Shown here: in pieces, positions 1 through 11,804 of the stretch
How positions within the stretch are numbered: position 1 is the first letter of the stretch
Layout of the letters: each line of letters starts with the position of its first letter
Assembly: GCA_030159075.1 (NCBI GenBank)
Contig: BROG01000247.1
Span: forward strand, 248,001 to 312,000
Length of the DNA stretch: 64,000 nucleotides
From: Atrina japonica
Lineage: Eukaryota > Mollusca > Bivalvia > Pterioida > Pinnidae
Direction of reading: 5' to 3'
Made by a program: the position numbers and the translations under genes
The notes under the pieces: model-generated
Databases searched by the model: none
Told to the model about the DNA's origin: nothing
The model's input: the letters and a program-made list of their open reading frames with translations, nothing else

Positions 1-1130
1 ATGCTACTCAAAACCTTGCTTAGTACTACTGATTTATCTCATTGATAATTGAGGGGGCGGGGTTTTCAACACTTAATTAAAATGTCTTCAATCCATCGTT
101 TGAAATAAATTGTTAAAAAACAGAATTTTTGCAGATTTCATGATGTTTTAATTATAGGAAGCATATTACACCCTTGGCACAAAAAGCACAATGAACTCAT
201 CAATTACATCATTTGAAAAAATGAATCCATTTGCTAATTGGTATCCCCAAGTTATCATTTTGACATTTGAGGATTGCATCTACTGATACACTATACACGA
301 TTCCATGCGTATAATATTGGTATATCGAATTTATCAGCTAATTGCACCGTCATTGTAGTCTCCGTATTTTATGGTATATACGTTGTTACTTGTCTATTGT
401 ATTGGAGATATTTGTAGAAAAGATAACATGTTAAGTATGCCATCAACAGAAAATATAAAAGAATATTCTGAACATTTCCAAGATAATTAAGACCAAACCG
501 TTATAGTGAAGCCTATAAAGATAATAACATCAAAGTGAATCGACCGGAAGTTGTCATTATCCAGTAACAAATATGGTGGACAAATGGACAAACAGACCAT
601 TGGAACCAAGAAGGACTATAGTTTCGCTACCGCCACGCCAAACTCGACTCGAAGGAAGTGGTAAATCTAAGTAAAGACAAATCAGGACCAGAAGTTACCA
701 AATTTACTCAGTACTCAAGCTCAACGAACTATTCGTCATTCATATGCTAAAAACTAGACATGTTTGTATATTGATGACATACAGTTGTGATAATGATGAA
801 ATTTATTAATCACTCGAAGAAAAAAATTGTTTAAGTACCTACTCAAATTTAAAAAAGTTTTTTATTTATTTTTTTTACAAGAAAATCATATTAAGTGTCA
901 CCCAAAGTTATGTTACTGATATAAGATAATAACGCAATTCCTAGTCAATCATATCCAGCGGTTTTACAATCAGCTATATAATAAAAATGACAGAATAATT
1001 GTTTGATCTCTGTTTTGAGTAAATTTGGTAACATTGGACATAGAAATATCTCCTGCTCATAGATTTAATTACAGAGAGCATAAGTACCAAACTGTCATTT
1101 GTCAGATGGTACAAAATTGAGGCAGCTATT
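1..1130. other. AT-rich DNA, nothing recognised
   Basis: No frame of useful length and no repeat that I can match elsewhere in the window. It reads as intergenic or intronic sequence. Confidence 0.5.
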
Positions 1131-1134
1131 TTAC

Positions 1135-1240
1135 AAACACGGACCTCTGGAAGATACAGACGTGGGACCAGGTGTCATGAAAGCGCAGATGTCCTTTACC
1201 GACCGGTCACATCAACGGGAGTCCATAGTGAAGCTTGAAT
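1135..1240 (-). mobile_element. PLE 3'-tail fragment
   Basis: Read on the minus strand this matches the sequence just downstream of the Penelope-like RT at 9936-10514: the CGGACCTCTGG block and the GACCGGTCACA block lie in the same order and spacing. It is diverged and has no coding part left, as expected for a 5'-truncated retrocopy. Confidence 0.6.
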
Positions 1241-1450
1241 AACTAGCTTTGTACGGAAATACTTCTGTACTTGTACATCTATTGTGAAAAATATACAAGG
1301 GCGTTAATTTGCTGGTGACAACGTCTACAAGTGCCCTAAAGTGTTTCAACGATTTTAATTAGAGATTAACAAAGCATTAGTATATCTGATTTGAAATAAA
1401 AAAAAAACAGGTTCCAAAATCAAAGACTTTTACATAAGTATTCACGTTAC

Positions 1451-1570
1451 AACTTCATGTCTTACTACAGAAACGATCGTATTGAGCTTTTGTAAGATGT
1501 TCTATTTTTATTTAATTTTTCTTTTCTCTCAAAACTATAACTTTGGTATTTAACTTTTAATATTTACAGA
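1451..1570 (+). repeat. Decayed copy of the hammerhead-bearing repeat
   Basis: Retains GAAACGATCGT followed by TTGAGC, a TGTC...ACA stem II, and downstream the ACTTTGGTAT block shared with the copies near 6.9, 44.4 and 48.0 kb. The CTGATGA core is damaged (it reads as TTCA), so self-cleavage is not expected. Upstream similarity to the other copies is lost. Confidence 0.4.
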
Positions 1571-2610
1571 AACATCTTACATTTACTTGCGCAAGATCAT
1601 TATTTGCACCATTGATTGCGTCTATACATTAATGTACAAAATTTTTTCTCTTACTAAATATTGATTTTTGATTGCTTTCATGGTCTTTTACGCCACACAC
1701 ACACACCCGAAAATTTGACTTTAATTCTATCCATGTCGTTAGTAATTCTAGCGCATTATATATATATATATATATGGTGAAGACAATTTATCATGAAACA
1801 TACGTAATTGAGCTGCGGTATTCGTTTTGTAATAATATGACAAGATTTAATCACAATATTGTACCGTGCACATATTACATGGCATCATGTTGTGTACGTA
1901 TGGTGCATCATATATCTGTAGGATACGGTTATCCACAATTGCTTAAAGATTAAAAAACTTTATTCATGGAATGAAAAAGTACAGTTTGATGTCTGAGTAT
2001 GTTATAGTTTTGGCAGCAGTGTATCTTGAATTAGAGAAGCACCTCATAAAATATCATCAATAATGGAAATAACTGCACTGTGTAGTCAGCGGCATAAAAC
2101 GCTAATAAAATACAATTATGGATTAAAAATAATGCAATTTTCAATCATCCTCATAAAATGAGAAACTCCCAAAGGTATTAAAATCAATAACACAAACAAA
2201 AACTTTTCCCTTTTCCTGCGTATATTCCATCCATATGAATTTGAAATTTGTTCGGAGTCCGAATGCACTGGTGATTCGACCTCCTAGGAAGATATATATG
2301 CACAAGAAATATCGTAGTAGATGCTCTTTTCATAAAACATTTCAACAAAACAATCCATATATTTAATTGTTTGTTTTATTTATGAATTTGTGCAGTTACT
2401 TCTACCTCAGGCTGTTTGCAGTTCGCAAATTGTATGCAGATTTCATATTACTTGTAAATTGCTACAAATGTTTTTATAGACATAACTATATACATAGGAA
2501 GTAATTGGTAAGTTTACTGAACATATAAGGATTTCCGTTTTGGAATGGTAGGTAAAAGAAACCGATTACAATAAAACAAAGAAACGAGACCATCAGACAC
2601 GTCACAACTA
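1571..2610. other. AT-rich DNA with a short (TA)n at 1757-1775
   Basis: The 93-codon frame at 1672-1953 runs through CA and TA repeats and resembles no protein I know. Nothing else is supported. Confidence 0.4.
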
Positions 2611-2614
2611 ATCT

Positions 2615-2840
2615 GACAAACGTCCTAGTATGCAATTGTGACGAGGATTTCTTCCTGACATATTTCATTTTAATTTGACTGTCTACTCACTGCGGGTGTG
2701 ACCTCTCAACAGGGGATGCTTATTACTCCAGTTACCTTATCCCACCTCTGGATTTCCAGAGGTCTGTGTTTGTACAACATCATCAAATGTGTACATGTAT
2801 ACTGGATATCCTGAAGATTTATTCTATGGTATTTGAGAAT
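2615..2840 (+). mobile_element. PLE 3'-tail fragment
   Basis: Same order of blocks as downstream of the RT at 58317-58526: AATTGTGACGAGGA, then GCGGGTGTGACC, CAGGGGATGCTTA, CCCACCTCTGG and CCAGAGGTC. It ends near the CTATGGTATTTGAGA block, the equivalent of CTTTGGTATCTGAGA in better copies. Confidence 0.65.
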
Positions 2841-3164
2841 TTATATAAACAGCATTTATTGTAGCTATGTTGTGTAGGTTGACATAATGCAAAGTGAAAT
2901 AATGTTTTGTTCACTACAAAATTAGAGCGTTTATTTTTTTCATAAATACTTTTTACTTCACTGTGGTCCTGTAACATTGGACGGAAAATGAAAGAATTTC
3001 TCATAAAATTGTCAACTTCGTCAAAATCACTGAACGTCATTTTGCAGGAATCTGTATCATTTGTCATTCAATATAACAGGACCGCAGTTAAATGAAAACG
3101 GTCTTAATTATTGTTCCCAAGTTTAGGACAGATGCAATACCTCAACATTAGATGTAATACATTT

Positions 3165-3400
3165 ACAGTAGCGGTTGTTGAGACGTCTGCGTCTGTTGTA
3201 TCGATGATTTATTCCTCACAAATTTCATCTGCGTGTGGATTCGATTTTGGGGTCACAGGTCAACAGGAGGTACTTACTGCTCCATGTTACCTGATCACAC
3301 TTCTGGATTTCTAGACGTCCGTGTTTGTTCAATATTCACCAGATTTGTATATTTTATCCTAGACATCTTGAGATTTATACTTTGGTATCTGTGTATATAT
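3165..3400 (+). mobile_element. PLE 3'-tail fragment
   Basis: Begins at GCGGTTGTTGAGACGTCTG, the end of the RT frame in the 58-kb copy, and continues through GGGGTCACAGGTC, the CTTACTGCTCCATG block and ACTTTGGTATCTG at about 3380-3392. The frame downstream of the RT stop is broken here by indels and stops. Confidence 0.65.
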
Positions 3401-3409
3401 AGTAATTCT

Positions 3410-4070
3410 GCGACTGCTGAAATAATTACAGCACTTTCAAATATATGTAAAAATACTACACGAAAACTAAATTAGTTTTTTTTTTTTTTAAATAACATAA
3501 GCCAAACCCAAAATTCCGTTATCGTGTTGATCACTATATAGGTCGTCTGTCTAGACGAAATGTAACATAAATATGCTAAGGACATCTTGACACACGTAAT
3601 GAAAATCATCAGGGATAGTCTTAGGTATTATTGAAATCCAAAATGCTCGTTTATTCACACACTTTTGCTTATTTTTGATACATAATGGTAGACAGAATTG
3701 TATGCCGGATTCTGTTGTCTCGATTTAATTTCACATTCCAGTGCTTCTATGTTAAAATATGCTGGGATATCTATACATTTTGATTAAATTGCAGTTGGCG
3801 CTTTTTATTAATAATGTAAATACAGCGTGGTAGAGACATATTGCATGATATGCTTTTACGCTTGTATTATCTTTGTCAATCACGGAAAACATAAAACATA
3901 AATATTGTTTTAGTTTTTTAATTTGGTAAATACGACATTATGATCCTAATGGTTTTTATTGTGAGTGTTTCAATTTTGAATTACGCAGTCTATATTTTCA
4001 TTGTAATACATGCACTTTTTTCAAGGTGTTCACAATTATCAATACGATTTAAACCATTAATTATATTTTA
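3410..4070. other. AT-rich DNA, nothing recognised
   Basis: No coding or repeat signal found apart from a short poly-T run near 3478-3490. Confidence 0.4.
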
Positions 4071-4073
4071 CAG

Positions 4074-4101
4074 AGGATAGATAGATAGTTTGATAGATAG
4101 A

Positions 4102-4136
<35 letters not shown>

Positions 4137-4164
4137 GCAGACAGACAGACAGATACATACAGAC

Positions 4165-4197
<33 letters not shown>

Positions 4198-4592
4198 CAG
4201 AGAGAGAGATAGACAGATAAATAATTAGAGAGAGAGAGAGAGAGATAGATAGACAGATAGATAGATAGAGGTAGTAGATACATACATAATTACAATAGGT
4301 AGATACATCATTCATACATACATAGATAGATAAACACAGATAGATAGATAGGTAGGTAAGTACGTACGTACATACATACATACATACATACATACATACA
4401 CGCACACACACATACACACATACATACGTACATACATACATACATACATACATACACACATACATACATACATACATACATACGTACGTACACACACATA
4501 CATACATACATACATACGTACGTACATACACACATACATACATACATACGTACATACATACATACATACATACATACATACATACATACATA
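4074..4592. repeat. Compound microsatellite (GATA, GACA, GA, CATA)
   Basis: Starts with GATA and GACA units, passes through AGAG and TATA patches, then becomes a long CATA/CGTA/CACA mixture from about 4360. All long minus-strand frames here are translated repeat (Cys-Met-Tyr-Val or Leu-Ser-Ile-Tyr strings) and are not genes. Confidence 0.95.
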
Positions 4593-5039
4593 AAATTCCA
4601 TCAATCAAACCACCAACTCCGTAATAAAGCTCAAGTAATTGATCTGACACATCATTTTCGAAAAGGAAAACATTTCAGAGTAAACATAAATACCTTAAAT
4701 GCAGACGAAAAACATTGGATTATCTTAATAATGGCTCTAGCTGTCCAGTTTATCATTAATTACGAGTTCTGATTCTATCAAAACAATGGTAACATAAATG
4801 ATCAATGTATATGATGTAGATAAATGCAGTTACACTCAAAAGATATATGAAACAAGCGCATGAATACCTATACCTGGATATCGTTTATATCTGTGTAAAC
4901 TGCAACATCAAAATCAACTAGTGTGACGTCAAAATCATATAAAATTTGACGTATAATTTAATTGTGGCCTAGTAATTGAAAATTCGGCTTTTTACAGATG
5001 AATTTGAAGAGGGACTACCTCACGGTATGGACACACGCA

Positions 5040-5150
5040 ATTTTGACTGGTCGTCGGGGAAAGCTTATTCCTGTATGAGACCTAATCCCACGTCTGGATC
5101 TTCCGATGATCCGTGTATGTCCAATGTAGACCAGATTTGTAACCTGTCTC
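5040..5150 (+). mobile_element. Diverged PLE 3'-tail fragment
   Basis: Retains TGACTGGTCG, AGCTTATT, a CCTAATCCCAC-TCTGGA block and CCGTGT-TGTCCA in the order of the PLE tail, followed by CAGATTTGTAACCTG. It is more diverged than the other fragments. Confidence 0.5.
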
Positions 5151-5164
5151 TCAGGCGGCCTAGT

Positions 5165-5425
5165 CACTAGTTGATATCATAACCATATCTGAATTTCGCG
5201 AAATTTTAAACCGGTATACATTTATCACACAAATCACTGCACAATGGCCATGCATGTATTTCAGGGCCTTACTATTTTATTCATTTTCATTATGGAAAAG
5301 ATTCAATTTAAATTCAAAATATCGGGAAAATCTCATCAAGCAAATAGCAACATTTTGATCAATTATTAAATAATTATGATTTTTTTTCTGTCTTCTCTGT
5401 CAATAATTTTAAAGCACATTCTACT
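5165..5425 (+). repeat. Dispersed repeat, copy 1
   Basis: Clearly related along its length to 18430-18705. Shared blocks include TAGTTGATATCA, ACCGGTATACA, GCACAATGG, TTATGGAAAAGAT and TAATTTTAAAGCA. No frame or terminal repeat was seen, so its class is unknown. Confidence 0.6.
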
Positions 5426-5429
5426 AGGG

Positions 5430-6220
5430 AATTGTGTACTATAACGTTATATTTAGATATTGTAGTGCCACTGCATCACAGGCAGTAAAACATTACATTA
5501 TCTTTTACCTTAATTATGTCATCACAACAAGATCCGTGCATTCTCTAATGAAACCTTGTATATTGTATTCATGTAATCACGTGTAATGGATTAATTCACG
5601 TGGTTGTTTATAGCACAGTAAAGCAGATTCTGACAATTTACCAGTTATTCAAGATCACAGTGTAAAAGTAAGGGAGAGATAAGGTAGATGAAAAGATGTT
5701 TCCCTTGCATAATTGATAAGGCAGTATCAATATGGATACACTGAATCGTGTGGTGGTCTGCAGACGTCAACAAAACACGCAACTCACATATAATTACACC
5801 TTTAATCCCACCGTCAGTTTTTTTTTCCGTAATAGAACTGCATTCATACATAATGTAAACATTTGAACTCAACAAATGTTACATTCCTGAATAACCTATT
5901 ACATGTTATCATGCCAAGGCTCATACAATATGCAAGTGTTTCATCACCTTTTGTATTGTCGGTAATGGCGATATATTCCTAGGAGTACAATGTATTCATG
6001 TACATCATAATTTTTCAATTCCTGTAAATATATGAAGATAATACAAATACTAATAAATTGTCCATTAGGGTTTTATATATTAGCCATTAAAATGACGCAG
6101 CAGTACAGGACACAAAGGTCATTATTATCTGAATTACGTGATAAACTGTTGTAATGATGTAAAACATTACTATAAAAATCAAATGGGTCATTATACATTG
6201 CAGAAATAAAGTGTTATACT
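5430..6220. other. AT-rich DNA, nothing recognised
   Basis: Short frames only; no similarity to other parts of the window noticed. Confidence 0.4.
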
Positions 6221-6224
6221 TTGT

Positions 6225-6600
6225 GTTGTTAAATATCAACGATGTATAACTTTACCTTTGATAGTAAAAGTAAGTAGTGTGTACTACTTATATATACAAA
6301 TAAAAATTTTGCTCACTAAATTAACATTTGACGTGGAATTTATGTGAATTTAACGTTCACGCTCGATTAACGTAATTTTTACGTGAAATTTTTCACCCGA
6401 ATGTTTTCAAGTGAAATTCACGTGAACAAAAGTTTCCCTCAAATGGCATGCAAGTGAAATTTTGTTCAAGTCCATCATTTGACATTTGACGTGACATTAA
6501 CGTGTATTGTTTCATTTGCATTTAATGTGTAAGCTCTATAAGCTAAAAAAAGCACGAAAATCAGATTAATATCGCGTAAATTTCACGTGAACAACATTTG
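6225..6600. repeat. ACGTGAA-rich sub-repeat cluster
   Basis: Many copies of ACGTGAA/TTCACGT in both orientations, plus ATTTGACGTG near both ends (about 6328 and 6486). The layout suggests a small element with inverted sub-repeats. No clean terminal inverted repeat or target duplication was found. Confidence 0.4.
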
Positions 6601-6924
6601 CTTGGTATATATATAGTCTACCGCTGATTATCCGGACTGAATGGGAGACACATAAAAAGTCCGGAAAATCGGTCGTCCGGATGATCGATCATATTGTTGA
6701 TGTCCGTACATCCCAAATTTAGATAGTGTCTCTGTGATCATGTCACCGAAGAAACATCGATGTTTTCACGGACATGTTATTATTTTAATTAGTTGATGAG
6801 TAAAAGTAAATTTATAAAGCCTCTGCTGGTAAAATATAGACCTAACATACATATGTGTATGTATGAAAAAAAAACACGATTTCACTTCATATTAAATTGC
6901 ATGACTGAAATCACGTGTAGATAT

Positions 6925-7215
6925 TATAAACATAATACCAAAGTTATAATGCTCAAGACGATATCGTTTCTGTCAATTAGACTTCATCAGTTGAGCTCCA
7001 ATTTGAAAACTATGTGTTTTTTCTAAGGATAAAATGGTATCATACAAGGCCAAATAATATTTCCAAAAGTATAGCCGAAATCCGTCTAAGAGTAACCAAT
7101 GTAAAAAATGACTATCTTAGCTTTAGAAATTTTTCGAATTTAAATGGTGTCAACAGTGCCAAATATTACTTTAGTATAAAATGAACAGCTGGTACCGAAA
7201 TACCAGTAGATCCTT
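6925..7215 (-). repeat. Hammerhead-bearing dispersed repeat, best copy
   Basis: Collinear on the minus strand with 47780-48090. Shared blocks are TTCGGTACCAGCTG, ACACCATTTAAATTC, GGTTACTCTTA, TATTTGGCCTT, the ribozyme core, and AACTTTGGTATTATG. No coding frame. The two copies give a unit of about 300 bp. It lies inside the pogo-like element. Confidence 0.7.
6951..6999 (-). ncRNA. Hammerhead ribozyme-like motif, type I
   Basis: On the minus strand: stem I strand GCTCAA (6991-6996), core CTGATGA (6984-6990), stem II with GTC/GAC pairing around TAATT (6971-6983), GAAA (6967-6970), a short stem III CG-ATAT-CG (6959-6966), cleavage site GTC, then TTGAGC (6951-6956), the exact complement of the first strand. 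All invariant core residues of the family are present. The first base pair of stem II is an A-A mismatch, and stem III is minimal, as in hammerheads of Penelope-like elements and retrozymes. Activity is not shown. Confidence 0.65.
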
Positions 7216-7219
7216 ATGT

Positions 7220-8080
7220 AGCCTACTTCATGTCATTAATTTTACACCTACAAATGTTCTCCCGTTAAAAGGAATGGGGAAATCACGTAAGTGCTAGCTC
7301 ATTGACATTATCTTTAGTCCTAAAAGTCACTGTGATTTGAAGAAATCTGACACTTTGGTCTGTTGCAAACTCCTTCGAGTCTTGACCTAGATTTCCATAG
7401 CATGAGGCCCGATATGAGGCGCCTGTACCACATTGCTTTAATCATAATAAAATTCCTTGTTAAATCTTTTTTCTAGCCGTCAATATCTTAATTTTGTACT
7501 TGACATATCAATTTTAAACAAGTTACACAGGTGAAAAAATTTAATTTTACATGACTTGGTAGTGTCATTATTGTGAAATAAGTTTTACATGTCCTCCCGT
7601 ATCTCACCCCCGATGTTTGCCAATTTGTGGACAGTCGGTAACACATGCTTCGCTTGCGTTTACCCATAGGACTAATAAACTTGAAAACAAAATAAAGATT
7701 GAAACCGATATTGTATATCGGAAAGAAATATTTATTTATATGAAATGTTATTGAAGTTGTAGTTTGAATGATTGAATCTTCTTTATGGACGCTTGTTACG
7801 ATACTTGTTGAATGTTGAAGTAGCCTATTAATAGCTTATGTCGGCTTTTTTTAAGGTCTCAGATCCCCTACAAAGGCTAAAACAACTCAATTATTTAAAA
7901 TGGTAAACAAAATGACTGGTTTTCTGATGCTATTTCAATACTTACAAGACATTTTGTGAAACTTTTATCAGTGAATTTACAGAATGTACGTTACAATTTT
8001 TACCTTGGTAAAAATATTGGGGGACATGACATTTGTCCGTACGAGCGAAAAATCCGGATAATCGGCGTCCGGATAATCGG
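7220..8080. other. Interior of the pogo-like element, nothing coding
   Basis: AT-rich, with no frame above 60 codons. At 8040-8080 the subterminal TCCGGATAATCGGCG motif of the element occurs. Confidence 0.4.
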
Positions 8081-8347
8081 TTTGTTTGGTTTTTTTATTG
8101 TTGTTTAACGTCCCACTCAAGAAAATTTCACTCATATGGGGACGTCACCAAATGCCGGTGAAGGGCTTCAAATTTTGGCCTATGCTCGGTACTTACGGCC
8201 ATTGAGCAGTGGGGGTCTTTAAGGTGCCGACACCTACTGTGACACGGGACCGAAAGACAGGAAACCAACCTGCCGCCGGCGGGACTCGAACTCACGACCT
8301 CACGATCCAGAGTCGAGCGTGCGACGGACTGAGCCAGGTCGGCTCCC
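8081..8347 (-). mobile_element. tRNA-derived SINE, family A
   Basis: Minus-strand order is a tRNA-like head, the shared body with GTGTCACAGTAGGTGT-type and TTTGAAGCCCTTCACCGGC blocks, then a GTTAAACAACAATAAA tail. GATAATCGG flanks both sides (8072-8080 and 8348-8356) as the target duplication. Same family as 59528-59816 and 61383-61674. It interrupts the right end of the pogo-like element, so it is younger than that element. Confidence 0.8.
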
Positions 8348-8360
8348 GATAATCGGCGTT

Positions 8361-8930
<570 letters not shown>

Positions 8931-8933
8931 CAT

Positions 8934-9055
8934 GTGGTCAGGACGGCGTGCATGAAAGCCAGGCGATTGGTGCTGTACGTCGAGGGTTCGAACCCAATCC
9001 GGGGCATGGTGAAATTGTAGTTACCTTGTTATTTCTGTATTTGTGCTTTATATAT
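8934..9055 (+). mobile_element. tRNA-like SINE, family C, second copy
   Basis: Plus-strand copy of the head with GGTCAGGACGGCGTGCATG, the B box GGGTTCGAACCC, GGGGCATGGTGAAATTG and the tail CTTGTTATTTCTGTATTTG. It is uninterrupted and so shows the empty site of the nearby MITE. Confidence 0.65.
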
Positions 9056-9059
9056 GATT

Positions 9060-9680
9060 AATGTACGCAGTTAGTATCATTTCTGATTCAAGGTTCATAG
9101 TATATATATCATGAATACAGGGGGTAAAGGGTAGTAAGATTTCCTTGGTAGGTATGGCGATGAGAGTGAATGATTCGCAATAACTAAGCGTTGCTTTAAA
9201 AAGCACTGGGATAAAATTGGCTCAAATATATTATAGGATAGCAAAAATAGCCAACCATGGTCCAGGGCCATGCCTATAAAACCATGGTGATGTTAGTTTT
9301 TAACAAAACGTAGGGTTTATGATGTTTAAGATCATATTTAACTCGTTTCATGAACATCTTCCCTATTAAAGAAGAACAAATTACATGGTTATAATCCATG
9401 ATCACTTCTGGAATCTGATGCAGATAACAAAGAAGAAAAACCTATGACAGATATAATTATTGCCATAAAATGTATACATAACATTGATATATATGTGGCA
9501 CAATTAGCAAGTGGTGTTGGTTCCAGTATAGCTTTGAAATCAGATTCAAAATAACACATACACGTCTAAGGCGTTCAGTTTCACCTTCAGGTGATCACTA
9601 TGGTGAAGTGAGTATGGCTGTATAAAAACGGAACGGATTGCAAACTTACACAGGACTATGGAAAATACAAATGGGATAAT
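9060..9680. other. AT-rich DNA, nothing recognised
   Basis: No frame above 60 codons. It separates the SINE pair from the PLE tail. Confidence 0.4.
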
Positions 9681-9686
9681 GTGTCA

Positions 9687-9935
9687 CAGAAGAAATATAC
9701 AGGTAAATAATATAAAAATCTCAGATACCAAAGTATAAATCAATAGGATGTCCAGGACATAGATACAAATCCGGTAAAAATGGACAAACACGGACCTCTG
9801 GAAAACAAGAGGTGGGACCAGGTGCCATGGAGGAGTAAGCATCCCCTGTCGACCGGTCACACCCGCCGTGAGTCCACAGTCAAGTCCAATGGAACACGTG
9901 AGGAGTGTATCCTCGTCACAATTGGTACAGACGTC
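9687..9935 (-). mobile_element. 3' tail of the PLE copy, with an open frame
   Basis: Directly follows the RT stop on the minus strand. It is the reference tail for the fragments scattered through this window. Reading on from the UGA stop at 9936-9938 in the same frame there are 83 sense codons before the next stop, a second UGA at 9684-9686. The predicted continuation has a CxxC (Cys-Thr-Asn-Cys) directly after the stop and a hydrophobic segment near the end. It may be 3' UTR or readthrough sequence. Confidence 0.6.
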
Positions 9936-10514
9936 TCAACAACCGCCAACGAAAAGGCAACTCAACATTTCACTTAGTGAAACAAAGTAGTCGCAAACAA
10001 GACTATTATACCGACCATAAAATTTGCGGAACGTTGACATTAAACGCGGTTTTCGATATCCCTGTGTCAATAATTTGTCAGTGAGTAGTTTACCTCTGTA
10101 TATGAAATCTTCATATGTTGTGCACGCCCTGGCATATCGGATCATTTGTGAAATATAAACTCCATATGCAGGTGACTGAGGGATATTACGACTTAAATGT
10201 GGAAAATTTACGATGGGAAAGCCGAAATCGTCGCGTTTATCGTATAGCTTAGTTGCTAATTTCCCGTCTGTGTTTATATTAAGTAAAATGTCTAAGTATG
10301 AAGCGTGTGTACTTGATTCTGTTGTATCTTTAATTTCAAGTTCGCTGGGATATATCGCATTGACATATGTATGAAAATTGTCATTATTAATTGACAAAAC
10401 GTCGTCGATATATCTAAATGTCAAATTAAAGGACACCGCTAACTTTTTCTTCTTTTGATTCAGCAGTTTCTGAATGAAGTCTGCTTCATATGAATAAAGG
10501 AACAGGTCGGCCAA
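9936..10514 (-). pseudogene. Penelope-like element reverse transcriptase, 5'-truncated
   Basis: C-terminal 192 residues of a PLE reverse transcriptase. It begins inside motif B (ADLFLYSYEADF), has motif C as RYIDDVLSINN near residue 36, then YPSELEIKDTTESS, YDKRDDFGFPIVNFP and the thumb region FRKFYGRYNSLV, and stops after CLFVGGC. The protein copies element RNA into DNA. The frame is intact but lacks the fingers and first palm motif, so this copy is dead. The 5' break is abrupt, as in a truncated retrocopy. No C-terminal GIY-YIG nuclease follows. The PLE class is clear; the subclade is not certain. Confidence 0.88.
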
Positions 10515-10860
10515 TAAGCGTTATTAGACATAGATATGACGTATGAACTGAAGTATTGATATGCCATATCCTAGTTTGGTAGTTTGTATAATTAGAGAGA
10601 TGTCCAATTGGTGCATAGTTTCACCTTTAATCTAGCAAAAATTCCTACCTAGTAATAATTTCAAATAAACATTTATAGCATACCATTATACCTGTTTGAT
10701 CTATGACATAATAAAACAAAAATGCACTTACTTCGATGGGAATATATTATCTTAAACCTAATATTAAATAAAGTTTGTTATACCTTATTTTGTTATCTAG
10801 ACAAGGAAGGTAATAAAATAGACTTACAATCATAACTTTCTGGTATCGATTGTGATAGCT
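10515..10860. other. AT-rich DNA, nothing recognised
   Basis: Lies upstream of the PLE truncation point. No similarity seen. Confidence 0.35.
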
Positions 10861-10899
10861 GCACGGCCGACTTCCGGAGAACAGGAATTTTCTCAGTGC

Positions 10900-11800
10900 A
10901 TGAAGGTCAAATGTGTATATCGTATACAGTTGTAGTTATTGGCTAACATGGTTGCTCATGTCAGCTATTGCAATTGTTCTTCGTCCATCGACGTCCGTTA
11001 AACATTTACATTTTAACATTTTTCTTCAGAACCATTGGACCAATTGACTTCAAACTTGGTACATATGTTCCTTATGATGTCCTGACTAAGTGTTGTTGTT
11101 TTTTGGGGCGGAACCGAAATCCAAGATAGCCAGCCGCACTGGCACCTGATTGACGAAGACTTATTCGACTTATACTTAAAGAATCACTGAACAATTGATT
11201 TCAAACTTTGTGCACATGTTCCTTATGATGCCCTGACCAAGTCTGGTTTTTTTATGGGGGGGGGGGGGTGATCCGAAAATCCAAGTTGGCCGCATCTGAT
11301 TGGCTGAGACATTTTCAACTTCTCCTTAAGAACCACTCACCCGATTGCCTTCAAACTTGGTACACATGTTCTTTATGAAGTCCTGATCAAGTATTGTTGT
11401 TTTTTGGGCCGATCAAAAAATCCAAGATGGCCGTCCTAGCATCTGATTGGCTGAGACATTTTCAACTTCTTAAGTGTTACTGAAGACGACTGTCTTCAAA
11501 CTTAGTACACATGTTCCTTATGATATCTCGACCATGTGTTGTTGTTTTTTTTTGGGGGGGGGGGTTGCCGATCCGAAAATCCAAGATGGCCTCCCTGGCA
11601 TCTGATTGGCCGAGACATTTTCTATTTCTCTTTAAGAACCACTGAACCAATTGCCTTCAAACTTGGTACACATATTGTATTCCTGAACAAATGTTGTTTT
11701 TCAGTCTCTGAAAAACCAAGATGGCTGTCCTGGCCTCTGATTGTTGAGATATTTTCAACTAAATCGTAAGAACCACTGAATTAACTCAACCAGAACATCT
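10900..11800 (+). repeat. Tandem array, about 150-bp unit, five copies
   Basis: The block TTCAAACTTGGTACACATGT recurs near 11050, 11200, 11350, 11495 and 11655. Each is followed by a poly-T/poly-G stretch, then AATCCAAGATGGCC, CATCTGATTGGC, GAGACATTTTCAAC and TTAAGAACCACTGAA. A lead-in at about 10975-11010 has CGTCCATCGACGTCCGTT. The copies are 75-90% alike by eye. Probably part of a non-autonomous element; no coding signal. Confidence 0.85.
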
Positions 11801-11804
11801 TAAT

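Noticed and set aside
4061..4650. Frames of 71-176 codons on the minus strand
   Set aside because: Translation of CATA/GATA microsatellite, alternating Cys-Met-Tyr-Val or Leu-Ser-Ile-Tyr.
9780..9977. 65-codon plus-strand frame
   Set aside because: It is the opposite strand of the PLE tail.
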